A stretch of 38,318 nt of DNA from an uncultured Collinsella sp. (GCA_900554645.1 USIE01000010.1:1-38318), one strand, 5' to 3'; shown: positions 7,950 to 16,941, counted from the first letter of the stretch. Numbers and translations are program-made. The notes: generated by a model not told the origin, from the letters alone.

Positions 7950-9407
7950 ATGTCAATCGAATCGAGCTTGTCCATCTTTGCCATGGTGGCGATCGCCGTC
8001 CCCATGCTGGGCTCCCTGCTCATCGTCATGCTGCCGCGTCCCTACGCTAAATGGATCTGCGCCTTTGCCGGCGGCATCGCCACGGTCGCTTCCGTTGGCT
8101 TGGCCGCGACGTTTGCCGGAAACGGCATGAACGCGGTCGATGTAACCTGGGCGAGTATGGGCCAGACCTTGGTCATGGGCTTCATATTCGACCGGATGAG
8201 CACGCTGCTCGCACCCGCGTTCGTCGCTATCGGCCTGCTCGTCGTCATATATTCGTTCCCGTACATGAGCGATAAGAACAAGGAGCATCCCGACGCGCCC
8301 CGTCGCCGCTTCTACGTGTACTTCTCCACGTTCATCGGCGCCATGGCCGGTCTCGCCTACAGCTCCACCATCGTCGGCCAGCTCGTTTTCTTCGAGATCA
8401 CCGGCGTGTGCTCCTGGGGCCTCATCAGCTACTACATGACGCCCACGGCCAAGAAGGCCGGTATGAAGGCGCTCATCATCACCCATATCGGCGCTCTGGG
8501 ACTCTACATCGGCGCGGCCTTCCTGTTCGCCGGAACCGGCACGTTCGCGCTGAGCGCGATCTCCCAGCTCGATTCCGGTATGAAGACCGTCGTGCTGCTG
8601 CTCATCCTGTTCGCCGCTTGGGCCAAGTCCGCCCAGTTTCCGCTCTACATGTGGCTGCCCTCCGCAATGGAGGCCCCCACGCCCGTTTCCGCCTACCTCC
8701 ATGGCGCGTCCATGGTGAAGGTCGGCGTGTGCGTGTTCGCCCGCGCTCTTGCGAGTGCCGGCGATATCCCCGAGATCGTCGGTTGGGTCGCCATCATCGA
8801 CGCCGTCGTGACCATGCTCTTCGGCTTTCTCATGTACCTGCCCCAGAAGGATATGAAGCGCCTGCTCGCCTTCTCGACGATCGCGCAGCTCGCCTACGTG
8901 TTCTTCGGCCTGGGCCTCTCCGTGTTCGGAAGCCAGATGGCGTTCAACGGCGCCGTCGAGCACATCTTCAACCACGCGTTCACCAAGACCCTGTTCTTCC
9001 TCATCGCCGGCTCCCTCAGCTTCACGCTGGGAACCCGTATGTTGCCCAAGATCCAGGGCCTCATGAAGAAGTACCCGGTCACGGGCGTGGGCTTCGCGGT
9101 CGCCGCGACCGCTATCGCCGGCGTGCCCCCCATGAGCACGTTCTTCTCCAAGTTCCAGATTATTTCCGGTGGCTTCGCGGTTGGTGCTTCCAACACGGTC
9201 ATCTTCGTCCTCGTGTGCGTCATGGTCGTCGAGACCGTCGCCACCTTCGCATGGTTCCTGCGTTGGATGGGTAAGGTCCTGCCCGGTGAGCCGAGCGAGA
9301 CCGTGGCCGCCGGCCAGCCCCTTCCGCGCGCCATGGCGTTCGTGTTCGTCGTCCTCATGATCATGGTCGTCGTCGCCGGTCCTCTGTCCTCTAGTTGGAT
9401 GGGTTAG
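7950..9407 (+). CDS. hyfD: Hydrogenase-4 membrane subunit D (antiporter-like)
   Basis: 485 aa, near E. coli HyfD (479). Second NuoL/M/N-like subunit: conserved Glu helix FFEITGVCSWGLISYY and proton-path lysine segment AKSAQFPLYMWLPSAMEAPT, followed by HGASMVKVG. HyfD-type subunits are absent from the hydrogenase-3 (Hyc) complex and present in the larger hydrogenase-4, where extra antiporter modules are thought to increase ion pumping. Start ATG 7950 follows GGGAGAAGGGAGAA. Coupled to hyfE 10 nt downstream. Confidence 0.92.
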   Translation: MSIESSLSIFAMVAIAVPMLGSLLIVMLPRPYAKWICAFAGGIATVASVGLAATFAGNGMNAVDVTWASMGQTLVMGFIFDRMSTLLAPAFVAIGLLVVIYSFPYMSDKNKEHPDAPRRRFYVYFSTFIGAMAGLAYSSTIVGQLVFFEITGVCSWGLISYYMTPTAKKAGMKALIITHIGALGLYIGAAFLFAGTGTFALSAISQLDSGMKTVVLLLILFAAWAKSAQFPLYMWLPSAMEAPTPVSAYLHGASMVKVGVCVFARALASAGDIPEIVGWVAIIDAVVTMLFGFLMYLPQKDMKRLLAFSTIAQLAYVFFGLGLSVFGSQMAFNGAVEHIFNHAFTKTLFFLIAGSLSFTLGTRMLPKIQGLMKKYPVTGVGFAVAATAIAGVPPMSTFFSKFQIISGGFAVGASNTVIFVLVCVMVVETVATFAWFLRWMGKVLPGEPSETVAAGQPLPRAMAFVFVVLMIMVVVAGPLSSSWMG

Positions 9408-9417
9408 GAGGTAGGAC

Positions 9418-10071
9418 ATGGGTTATTCGTTAGTCAATATCCTGGGCGGTCTTCTGATCGTGACCTCCACCATGGTGGTCGTCTCGAAGACCATCCCGTC
9501 CGCCATTAAGTGGTACGCGATCCAGTCGGTTGTCCTGGTGGGCGTGCTGCTCACCCTGGGCCTCACCACCGGTGCCACCGAGCTTCTCATGTGGGCCGCG
9601 TCGGCCTTCGTCACCAAGGTGATCCTCGTTCCGTTCATTCTCAACCGTGCCTACAAAAAGATGGGTTCGCCTGCCGATAGCACGCTGACCTCCTCCATCA
9701 AGCCGGCCTGGACCATCATCCTCACCGGTCTGGAGGTGGCCATCTGCTTCGCGGTGGTCACGCGCCTGAGCCTGCCCACCGCTGAGGTGGCTACTCCGGC
9801 CCTCGCCATCAGCTTCGCGCACTTCTTCGTCGGCCTCACGTGCATCATCTCCCAGCGCAACATCCTCAAGCAAATCTTCGGGTACTGCCTTATGGAGAAC
9901 GGTAGCCACGTGACGCTCGCCCTGCTCGCGCCCACGGCCCCCGAGATCATCGAGATCGGCATCGCCACCGACGCCATTTTCGCCGTCATCATCATGTCCG
10001 CCGTCGTCGTGAGGATCTGGAACGACACCAAGTCGCTCGACTCCCACGACCTGACCGAATTGAAGGGGTAG
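9418..10071 (+). CDS. hyfE: Hydrogenase-4 membrane subunit E
   Basis: 217 aa, as E. coli HyfE (216). Hydrophobic protein with about six or seven predicted membrane helices, a NuoK/MrpC-like small subunit: ELLMWAASAFVTKVILVPFI, and ISQRNILKQIFGYCLMENG toward the middle. It lies between the two antiporter-like subunits D and F exactly as in the E. coli hyf operon. AGGAGG stands immediately before the ATG. Three nt separate it from hyfF. Confidence 0.9.
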   Translation: MGYSLVNILGGLLIVTSTMVVVSKTIPSAIKWYAIQSVVLVGVLLTLGLTTGATELLMWAASAFVTKVILVPFILNRAYKKMGSPADSTLTSSIKPAWTIILTGLEVAICFAVVTRLSLPTAEVATPALAISFAHFFVGLTCIISQRNILKQIFGYCLMENGSHVTLALLAPTAPEIIEIGIATDAIFAVIIMSAVVVRIWNDTKSLDSHDLTELKG

Positions 10072-10074
10072 GCC

Positions 10075-11640
10075 ATGGATGTTTCAATGCTGACGGTCGC
10101 CCTGCTCGCTTGTCCCCTCGTGTTCTCCCTGATTATGGCTGCGCTCCCCAAGACGACGTCCTACAGCGTCTTCGCGGGGCTCAACACCATCTCCGTCGCG
10201 GCGACCCTCGTCCTTTCGGTCGTCACCGCGGGAACCATGCTTTCGAGCGGGCAGAATATCGACGCTTTGGGCCTGTGGCTCCATCTCGATTCGCTCTCGT
10301 CGATCTTCGTCCTTCTGGTAGGCATCATCGGGTTCATCACCGGCGTGTACTCCATCTCCTATATCAAGATCGATATCGAGGAGAAGACCATGCCGGCCGA
10401 GCGCACCAAGCAGTACTACGCGCTGTTTAGCCTTTTCGTCTTCACGATGCTGCTCGCCTGCCTGTCCAACAACATCATCCTCACCTGGGCGGCGGTCGAG
10501 GCCACCACGCTGTCGACCGTGTTCCTCGTGGGCATCTACAAGAACAAGCAGGCGCTCGAGGCGTCTTGGAAGTACGCGATGGTCTGCACCGCCGGCGTGG
10601 CCTTCGGCCTGTTCGGCACGCTGCTCATCTACGCGAATGCCGCCGATATCATGCCCAACGCGCATGAGGCAGCCTTTCTCACCTCCATCATGCCCTACGC
10701 CGACCAGTTCGACCCGATGCTCGTGCGCCTCGCGTTCGCGTTCATCGTCATCGGCTTCGGCACCAAGGCGGGCCTGTTCCCCATGCACACCTGGCTGCCC
10801 GACGCGCACTCCCAGGCTCCGAGCCCGGTCTCCGCGCTGCTCTCGGGCGTGCTGCTCAAGTGCGCCATGCTGGTGATCATCCGCTTCTACTCCCTGTCCA
10901 TCATCACGGTGGGCGACACCTATCCGCGTACGCTCCTGCTCATCCTGGGCACGCTGTCCATCCTGGTGGCCGCCCTGTGCATCTTTAAGCAGGACGATAT
11001 CAAGCGCCGCTTCGCGTACTCCTCCGTCGACAACGTCGGCGTGGTCGCGCTGTGCCTGGGTATCGGTGGTCCGCTCGGTATCGCCGCCTGTCTGCTGCAC
11101 TGCATCTTCCACGGTTTCACGAAGGCGCTCGCCTTCTGCATGGCCGGTAACATCCAGCACATCTACCACACCCGCGACCTGAACAAGATCAAGGGCGTCG
11201 TCGAGATCGCTCCCGTCACGGCAGCGCTCACCATCATCGCCCTGCTCGCGCTCGCCGCCTTCCCGCCGTTCGCCCTGTTCATCTCCGAGTTCCTCACCTT
11301 CGTGGCCGGCATCCAGTCCGGTCCCATCTGGGTGGTCGTGCTCGTGGCCATTGGCCTCACCGGCGTGTACTTTGCCCTTACCGGCATCGCGCTCAAGTCC
11401 ATCTTCGGCAAGGCGCCCGAGGGCATGAAGCGCCACGAGGTGCCCGCCCTCATGATCATCCCCGAGATCGCCCTCGCGATCGTGGTCATGTGGTTCGGTA
11501 TCGCCACCCCGGTCGCCATCACGAGCGGCGTCGAGGATGCAACGTCCGTCGTTTTGAACCAGAGCGTCGAAGAGCTCCACGAGGCTCCTCTCTACCGCAT
11601 GGTGTTCAGTTCCCAGACCAAGACAAGCGAGGTGAATTAG
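10075..11640 (+). CDS. hyfF: Hydrogenase-4 membrane subunit F (antiporter-like)
   Basis: 521 aa, near E. coli HyfF (526). Third NuoL/M/N-type subunit of the cluster: Glu helix AAVEATTLSTVFLVG, lysine segment GTKAGLFPMHTWLPDAHSQA followed by PSPVSALLSG, and a later HCIFHGFTKALAFCMAGN. With HyfB and HyfD it gives the complex three candidate ion channels. GGGGTAGG precedes the ATG. hyfG begins 4 nt after its stop. Confidence 0.92.
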   Translation: MDVSMLTVALLACPLVFSLIMAALPKTTSYSVFAGLNTISVAATLVLSVVTAGTMLSSGQNIDALGLWLHLDSLSSIFVLLVGIIGFITGVYSISYIKIDIEEKTMPAERTKQYYALFSLFVFTMLLACLSNNIILTWAAVEATTLSTVFLVGIYKNKQALEASWKYAMVCTAGVAFGLFGTLLIYANAADIMPNAHEAAFLTSIMPYADQFDPMLVRLAFAFIVIGFGTKAGLFPMHTWLPDAHSQAPSPVSALLSGVLLKCAMLVIIRFYSLSIITVGDTYPRTLLLILGTLSILVAALCIFKQDDIKRRFAYSSVDNVGVVALCLGIGGPLGIAACLLHCIFHGFTKALAFCMAGNIQHIYHTRDLNKIKGVVEIAPVTAALTIIALLALAAFPPFALFISEFLTFVAGIQSGPIWVVVLVAIGLTGVYFALTGIALKSIFGKAPEGMKRHEVPALMIIPEIALAIVVMWFGIATPVAITSGVEDATSVVLNQSVEELHEAPLYRMVFSSQTKTSEVN

Positions 11641-11644
11641 CACC

Positions 11645-13417
11645 ATGGCAGAACCTGAAAAGAAGGACTACGCTCGTCGTTGCGAAAGCCACGTCGAGGC
11701 CCTGCGCGCCGCAGTGCCGGGCGCTATCGAGAAGGTCGAGTGGCAGTGCGAGGACCAGCTGACGATTACCGTCAAGCAGGACAAGCTGCCCGAGGCCGTC
11801 CACTACCTGTATTACGAGCGCTACGGCTGGATTCCCGTGATCATCGGCAACGATGAGCGCAGCCTGTGCGGCCGCTACGCCGTGTATTACGTCATCTCCA
11901 TGGAGGGGGAGGACCCCGGCTGGGTGACCGTGCGCACCGAGGTCGATCCCGCCAAGATGACGTTCCCGTCCGTGACGCCGTTCGTCCCCGCCTGCGTGTG
12001 GGGCGAGCGCGAGCTGCGCGACATGTTCGGTCTGATTCCCGAGGGCCTGCCTGATCGTCGTCGCCTGGTGCTGCCCGACGATTGGCCCAGCGGCCTTTAC
12101 CCGCTGCGCAAGGACTCCATGGACTACCGCTTCCGTCCCGCTCCCGCGAGCGACATGGAAAACTACGAGTTCTTGGCCGACACCAAGGGCAAGGAGACCA
12201 CGCTCGTCCCCATGGGCCCGCTGCACATTACCTCCGACGAGCCCGGCCACTTCCGCCTGTTCGTTGAGGGCGAGACGATCGTCGATGCCGACTACCGTCT
12301 GTTCTACGTGCACCGCGGCATGGAGAAGGTCGCCGAGACGCGCCTGAACTATGACGCCGTGACGTTCCTCGCCGACCGCATCTGCGGCATCTGCGGCTGC
12401 GCCCACTCGGTGGCCTACGCCGAGGCCGTCGAGCGCGCCCAGGGCATCCATATCCCGCCGCGCGCCCAGTACATCCGCGCCATCATGCTCGAGGTCGAGC
12501 GCCTGCACTCGCATCTGCTCAACATTGGCCTGGCGTCGCACTACACGGGCTTCGACTCCGGCTTCCAGCAGTTCTTCCGCGTCCGCGAGAAGTCCATGGA
12601 CCTGGCCGAGAAGCTCTCCGGTCACCGCAAGACCTACGGCCTCAACGTGATCGGCGGCGTGCGTCGCGATATCCTGGCCGAGCAGAAGCTCTCCACGCTC
12701 ACGACCATCCACCAGCTGCGCTCCGAGGTTCAGGAACTCGTCGACGTGCTGCTCTCCACGCCCAACTTCATTGAGCGTACGAGCGGTATCGGCATCTTGG
12801 ACCGCAAGATCGCACGCGACTTCTCGCCGGTCGGCCCGCTCATGCGTGGCTCGGGCTATGCCCGCGACGTGCGCTTTGACCATCCCTTCGACGGCTACGC
12901 CGATCCGGACGTCCAAAAGATGCACGCCGCCACGGCCGACACCTGCGATGCCTTCGGCCGTACCGCCGTCCGCATCCAGGAGGTCTACGATTCGATCGAC
13001 ATGATCGAGACCATGCTCGAGAACTGCCCGTCGGGCCCCATCCTCACCACGGATTGGGAGTACACCCCGCACAAGTACGCCATCGGTGCCACCGAGGCGC
13101 CGCGCGGCGAGGACGTGCACTGGGCCATGCTCGGCAACAACCAGAAGTGCTACCGCTGGCGCGCCAAGGCCGCCACGTACAGCAACTGGCCGGTCCTGCG
13201 CTACATGTTCCGCGGCAACACCGTGGGCGACGCGGCGCTGATCGTCGGCTCGCTCGACCCGTGCTACTCCTGCACCGACCGCGTGACGGTGACCGATGTT
13301 GCCGCCAAGCGCGACCACGTGCTCGACAAGGAACAGTTCGAGAACGTCTGGCGCGACAAGTCGCCGCTTGCGGGCGAGGGCACCATGGCCGCTCCGCTCG
13401 ATGAGGAGGCGCTCTAA
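11645..13417 (+). CDS. hyfG: [NiFe] hydrogenase large (catalytic) subunit with fused NuoC-like domain
   Basis: 590 aa. Residues about 1-170 are a NuoC-like 30-kDa domain (WGERELRDMFGLIPEGLPDR); the rest is the NuoD/hydrogenase large subunit. Nickel ligands are visible as C247 and C250 in RICGICGCAHS and C540 and C543 in DPCYSCTDR. All four are Cys, so it is not a [NiFeSe] enzyme. It reduces protons to H2 with electrons from formate. After R546 follows a 44-residue tail, longer than the 32 residues removed from E. coli HycE after the equivalent Arg; the hycI gene downstream should supply the protease. Tight spacing to hyfF and hyfH. Confidence 0.94.
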   Translation: MAEPEKKDYARRCESHVEALRAAVPGAIEKVEWQCEDQLTITVKQDKLPEAVHYLYYERYGWIPVIIGNDERSLCGRYAVYYVISMEGEDPGWVTVRTEVDPAKMTFPSVTPFVPACVWGERELRDMFGLIPEGLPDRRRLVLPDDWPSGLYPLRKDSMDYRFRPAPASDMENYEFLADTKGKETTLVPMGPLHITSDEPGHFRLFVEGETIVDADYRLFYVHRGMEKVAETRLNYDAVTFLADRICGICGCAHSVAYAEAVERAQGIHIPPRAQYIRAIMLEVERLHSHLLNIGLASHYTGFDSGFQQFFRVREKSMDLAEKLSGHRKTYGLNVIGGVRRDILAEQKLSTLTTIHQLRSEVQELVDVLLSTPNFIERTSGIGILDRKIARDFSPVGPLMRGSGYARDVRFDHPFDGYADPDVQKMHAATADTCDAFGRTAVRIQEVYDSIDMIETMLENCPSGPILTTDWEYTPHKYAIGATEAPRGEDVHWAMLGNNQKCYRWRAKAATYSNWPVLRYMFRGNTVGDAALIVGSLDPCYSCTDRVTVTDVAAKRDHVLDKEQFENVWRDKSPLAGEGTMAAPLDEEAL

Positions 13418-13418
13418 T

Positions 13419-14135
13419 ATGCTGAAGCTTTGGAAGGTTAACGCCAAGGCCGGCGACGCGACGGTCAAGTACCCGTTTGCGCCGTTCCCCACCAACAAGG
13501 ACATGCGCGGCAAACCCGAGCACAACGCCGAGCTCTGCATCGCCTGCGGTGCCTGCGGCGTGGCGTGCCCGGCCGATGCCATTCGCATGGACACCGACCT
13601 TGCGGCCGATACCATTACCTGGTCGATCGACTACGGCCGCTGCATCTTTTGCGGCCGCTGCGAGGAAGCCTGCCCCATGGAGGCCATCAAGCTCACCGAG
13701 GAGTTTGAGCTGGCCGTCATGAGCAAGGACGACCTCACCAGCAAGAGCGTCTATACGCTCGAGCACTGCTCGCGTTGCGGCAAGCCGTTTGCCCCGCACA
13801 AGGAGATCGACTACGCCAAGCGCCTGCTGCAAAAGACCGGCGGCATGGAGGCCGAGCAGGCTGCCCGTACCGTCGGTATGTGCCAGGAGTGCAAGCGCGA
13901 GCTCGACGCCCTGCGCGCCGCCTCGGCCGTAAAGACCGGCAACGCACACGGCATGGCTGCCAACGAGACGCTTGCGTCCGGCGAGCCCCAGGGCCCCGGC
14001 ATGGAGTATCTGGGCGGCCACGGCGTGAACCCGGAGTATATCGACCGCGAGCTTAACCCCGATGCGCCCGAGATTCCCGCCGGTCCGGCGCCGGTCGAGG
14101 GCATCATCATGGATTTTGAAACGAAGGAGGAGTAA
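13419..14135 (+). CDS. hyfH: Hydrogenase-4 component H, two-cluster ferredoxin (NuoI-like)
   Basis: 238 aa from ATG 13419, one nt after hyfG; the open frame extends upstream to 13296 inside hyfG but the family start is here (MLKLWKVNAK). Two [4Fe-4S] motifs, CIACGACGVACP and CIFCGRCEEACP, as in NuoI/HycF. A pair of CxxC motifs follows (CSRCGKPF and CQECKREL), suggesting a further metal site. The C-terminal 60 or so residues, Gly/Pro-rich, extend it beyond E. coli HyfH and HycF (about 180 aa). It would carry electrons from HyfA to HyfI. The ribosome site GAGGAG lies within the end of hyfG. Confidence 0.9.
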   Translation: MLKLWKVNAKAGDATVKYPFAPFPTNKDMRGKPEHNAELCIACGACGVACPADAIRMDTDLAADTITWSIDYGRCIFCGRCEEACPMEAIKLTEEFELAVMSKDDLTSKSVYTLEHCSRCGKPFAPHKEIDYAKRLLQKTGGMEAEQAARTVGMCQECKRELDALRAASAVKTGNAHGMAANETLASGEPQGPGMEYLGGHGVNPEYIDRELNPDAPEIPAGPAPVEGIIMDFETKEE

Positions 14136-14137
14136 CC

Positions 14138-14920
14138 ATGGCCGAACCCACGCTTTTGCCCGAGCGGCTTCAGTACCGCCCGACCAAGATCGAGCTCGAC
14201 GAGAGCATCGAGAAGGCCAAGGCGACCCTTCTTAAGAAGATCAAGCGCTCGGTGTACGTCTACCGTGTCGACTGCGGCGGCTGCAACGGCTGCGAGATCG
14301 AGATCTTCGGTTCCATCACGCCCGTCTTTGACGTCGAGCGCTTTGGCATCAAGGTCGTGCCCTCGCCCCGTCACGCCGATGTGCTGCTGTACACCGGCGC
14401 CGTGACGCGTGCCATGCGCATGCCGGCCCTGCGCGCGTTTGAGGCCGCACCCGATCCCAAGATCGTGGTGTCCTATGGCGCGTGCGGCTGCACCGGCGGC
14501 ATCTTCTACGACAACTACTGCGTCTGGGGCGGCACGGACAAGATTCTGCCGGTCGATGTCTACATCCCCGGCTGCCCGCCCAGCCCCGCGCAGACCATCT
14601 ACGGCTTTGCCATGGCGCTCGGTCTGCTGGACCAAAAGCTCCATGCCGAGACCACGGTGGAGGCCGCCGGCGAGCAGGCCGATATCCTGCACCCCGGCGT
14701 GCCGTACAAGCTGCGTGTGGCCATCGAGCGTGAGGCTCGCGCCATGAGCGGCTACCGCTACGGCCGTGACCTGGCCAACGAGTTTATGGATACGCTCGAG
14801 GGCGCGCCCAAGGGCGATATCCGCGGTGCCATGGCGCTGCTCATCGACAAGCAGGACGATCCGCGCCGCGTCGAGGTGTACTCGGCGCTGCAGGATCTGG
14901 TGCTGGCCGGAGGTCGCTAG
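14138..14920 (+). CDS. hyfI: [NiFe] hydrogenase small subunit (NuoB-like)
   Basis: 260 aa, near HyfI (252) and HycG (255). Ligands for the proximal [4Fe-4S] cluster are in CGGCNGCEIEI, GACGCTGGIF and IPGCPPSP, the NuoB pattern. It passes electrons to the Ni-Fe site of HyfG and docks on HyfC. AAGGAGGAG precedes the ATG. The stop TAG is directly followed by the ATG of the next gene. The C-terminal 100 residues beyond the NuoB core are as in HycG-type proteins. Confidence 0.92.
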   Translation: MAEPTLLPERLQYRPTKIELDESIEKAKATLLKKIKRSVYVYRVDCGGCNGCEIEIFGSITPVFDVERFGIKVVPSPRHADVLLYTGAVTRAMRMPALRAFEAAPDPKIVVSYGACGCTGGIFYDNYCVWGGTDKILPVDVYIPGCPPSPAQTIYGFAMALGLLDQKLHAETTVEAAGEQADILHPGVPYKLRVAIEREARAMSGYRYGRDLANEFMDTLEGAPKGDIRGAMALLIDKQDDPRRVEVYSALQDLVLAGGR

Positions 14921-15502
14921 ATGGAGCTCACGGACCGCTCTGGTTACTTTGCGGGCCCCGGCATGCTCGGCGGCTCCTTTGGTGATGCCTCGCGCGCAAG
15001 CGACGAGGCTGCCGAGGGCGTCGCCGACCCCTGCCTGGGCCATACGCCCGACCAGGTGGTCTTCTACGAGCTCACGCGTAAGTTTGTGGAGACCGAGGAA
15101 GACGTTCCTCAGGAGGCCTGCGACGTGCTGTACTACACGCTCGCCGTGGGCCACCACACCGGCGTGCTCGACTGCTTTGAGCCGCGCCTGTCGGTGCCGG
15201 TGGATGTCTTCTATTCGCTCGTCGACGCGCTGCCGGAGGGGGAGGCCAAGACCAAGTTTGAGGCCATCCGCTCCTTTGGCGAGTGCCAGCTTGACAAGGC
15301 GGCGGTGCCGTCGCTGCTCGAGGCCTGCGACACGCTGCTCGACGAGCGCGGTTTTCGCGGCTCGGCCAAGGCCGGCATCTCGGTGTTCGACGACGACTTT
15401 GGCCTGCATGCCCAGCAGGTCGCGTTTCTGATGAAGTTCCGCGATCTGGTTGAGCGCGTGCGCGATGTGTCGGGCGTGTATCTGACGGGAAGGTTGCAGT
15501 AA
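14921..15502 (+). CDS. hyfJ: Formate hydrogenlyase maturation protein, HycH/HyfJ family
   Basis: 193 aa, longer than E. coli HycH and HyfJ (about 136). Recognisable HycH core: VVFYELTRKFVETEEDVPQE followed by YYTLAVGHHTGVLDC. The C-terminal part (about residues 110-190) is an extension relative to the E. coli proteins. HycH-type proteins assist assembly of the hydrogenase large subunit; the mechanism is not well defined. It starts right at the end of hyfI and overlaps hycI by one base, so it is translated with them. Confidence 0.82.
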   Translation: MELTDRSGYFAGPGMLGGSFGDASRASDEAAEGVADPCLGHTPDQVVFYELTRKFVETEEDVPQEACDVLYYTLAVGHHTGVLDCFEPRLSVPVDVFYSLVDALPEGEAKTKFEAIRSFGECQLDKAAVPSLLEACDTLLDERGFRGSAKAGISVFDDDFGLHAQQVAFLMKFRDLVERVRDVSGVYLTGRLQ

Positions 15503-16005
15503 TGGGTCGCGTTGTGGATGGTCGTGTGAACGGCGCCCCATTTGCGGGTATCGTGCTCACGGCGGGAAGCGTGCTGCGCGCCGACGATGCCGCCGGCCCC
15601 GTGCTCTCCAAAAAGATGGAGGACACGCCTATCGCCGGTTGGTACACCATCGACGGCGGTCAGACGCCCGAGGATGACATCATCGAGGTCAAGCGCGAGC
15701 GTCCGTCGCGTTTGGTTTTGGTCGATGCCGCCGACATGGCGCTGCCCGTCGGCGCCATCCGCTTGCTCGATAAGACCGACGTCGCGCGCAAATCGATGTT
15801 CACCACGCATTCGCTTCCTTTGTCGATTCTGATCGAAGAGATTGAGCAATCGTGTGATGATATCGTCTTCGTCGGGATTCAGCCGGGCGACACGGAGTTC
15901 TACAACCCCATGTCCCCGGAAGTCTTTGAGGCCGTCGACGCCGTGTACGACGCCGTGGCCGCCAACGACTTTTCCCACTTTGTCCGCTTGGGGCAAGAGC
16001 AATAG
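15502..16005 (+). CDS. hycI: Hydrogenase large-subunit maturation endopeptidase, HycI type
   Basis: 167 aa. Matches HycI over most of its length: DGGQTPEDDI, RLVLVDAADM, TTHSLPLSILIEE, VFVGIQPGD and YNPMS. The nickel-sensing residues of the family correspond to D29, D75 and H103. It should remove the C-terminal tail of HyfG after Ni insertion. Two differences: an N-terminal extension of about 13 residues (GRVVDGRVNGAPF) and AGSVLRADDAAGP where HycI has GNSMMGDDGAGP. The E. coli hyf operon has no such protease of its own; here it directly follows hyfJ, overlapping by 1 nt. Confidence 0.9.
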   Translation: MGRVVDGRVNGAPFAGIVLTAGSVLRADDAAGPVLSKKMEDTPIAGWYTIDGGQTPEDDIIEVKRERPSRLVLVDAADMALPVGAIRLLDKTDVARKSMFTTHSLPLSILIEEIEQSCDDIVFVGIQPGDTEFYNPMSPEVFEAVDAVYDAVAANDFSHFVRLGQEQ

Positions 16006-16044
16006 GAGCGCTTGTTCCTGCTGATTAGGAAAGAAGTGATTGAC

Positions 16045-16884
16045 ATGGCAGATTCCAAGGTGGAGTACCCCGCTCCCGATTGCCTGGCGCCCGCCGCGAT
16101 CGAGGCCAAGACCGAGGCCGCCGGCGTGACCAAGGCCAACCTGCCGGTCGCTAAGGCATTTCTGCTGGCAATGTTCGCCGGTGCGTTTATTGCCTTCGGC
16201 GGCCTGTTCTTTACCGTGTTCTTGAGCGATAGCACGCTGGGCTGGGGCGCCCAGCGCGTCGTGGGCGGCCTGTGCTTTTGCCTGGGCCTGGTGCTCGTGC
16301 TGGTGTGCGGCGCCGAGCTGTTCACCGGCAACTCGCTTATGGTCTGCGCGCTCAAGAGCAAAAAGATCACCCTGGCTCAGATGCTCAAGGCATGGCTCGT
16401 CGTGTGGCTTGGTAACTTTGCCGGTGCCCTGTTCATCGTCTTTTTGGTGTACATGGCCGGCATTTACAAGCTCAACGGCGAGGCGGTTGCCAATTCCATG
16501 GTGAGCGTCGCCGCCGGCAAGGTGACGGTCGACTGGGTGACGATCTTCTTCCGTGGCATCCTGTGCAACATCTTTGTGTGCCTGGCCGTGTGGATCGGTA
16601 CCGCCGGCAAGACCGTGGTCGATAAGGTTGTGGGCATTCTGCTGCCCATCGCCGCCTTTGTGGCCTGCGGTTTTGAGCACTGCGTCGCCAACATGTACTT
16701 TTTGCCTATGGGCGCTGTGATGCACGCGTGCGGCTATGGCGCCGACGTCGCCGGCGCCGATGCGCTCAACGCCGCGGGCATTGCGTTTAACCTGTCCGCC
16801 GCCACGCTGGGCAACATCGTGGGCGGCGCGGTTCTGATCGCGCTCGGCTATTGGTTTGTCTACGCTAAGAAGTCCGAGGCGTAA
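16045..16884 (+). CDS. focA: Formate/nitrite transporter family channel, FocA-like
   Basis: 279 aa, six predicted membrane helices. FNT landmarks: AFLLAMFAGAFIAFGG in helix 1, GAELFTGNSLM, WVTIFFRGILCNIFVCLAVW, and the pore histidine region GFEHCVANMYF. FocA-type pentamers pass formate in both directions. ATG 16045 follows AGGAAAGAAG; an upstream TTG at 16012 is rejected. Its place at the end of the hyf block parallels focB after E. coli hyf and argues for formate rather than nitrite as substrate. A hairpin follows. Confidence 0.88.
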   Translation: MADSKVEYPAPDCLAPAAIEAKTEAAGVTKANLPVAKAFLLAMFAGAFIAFGGLFFTVFLSDSTLGWGAQRVVGGLCFCLGLVLVLVCGAELFTGNSLMVCALKSKKITLAQMLKAWLVVWLGNFAGALFIVFLVYMAGIYKLNGEAVANSMVSVAAGKVTVDWVTIFFRGILCNIFVCLAVWIGTAGKTVVDKVVGILLPIAAFVACGFEHCVANMYFLPMGAVMHACGYGADVAGADALNAAGIAFNLSAATLGNIVGGAVLIALGYWFVYAKKSEA

Positions 16885-16904
16885 TAAGCCGGAATGACGT
16901 ACGG

Positions 16905-16941
16905 GCCTCCCGAGGGGCGTTTGCCTTTTGGGAGGCTCTTC
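16905..16941 (+). terminator. Terminator-like hairpin after focA
   Basis: GCCTCCC (16905-16911) pairs with GGGAGGC (16930-16936), and the interior adds further pairs around GTTT. TCTT follows, a weak T-run. It probably ends or attenuates the hyf transcript. Confidence 0.55.

Noticed and set aside
11645..13417. [NiFeSe] hydrogenase, given the selenium context
   Set aside because: All four nickel-site positions are TGC cysteine codons (C247, C250, C540, C543); no in-frame TGA.
11606..13615. 669-residue minus-strand open frame opposite hyfG
   Set aside because: Shadow of hyfG, with composition typical of antisense high-GC frames.
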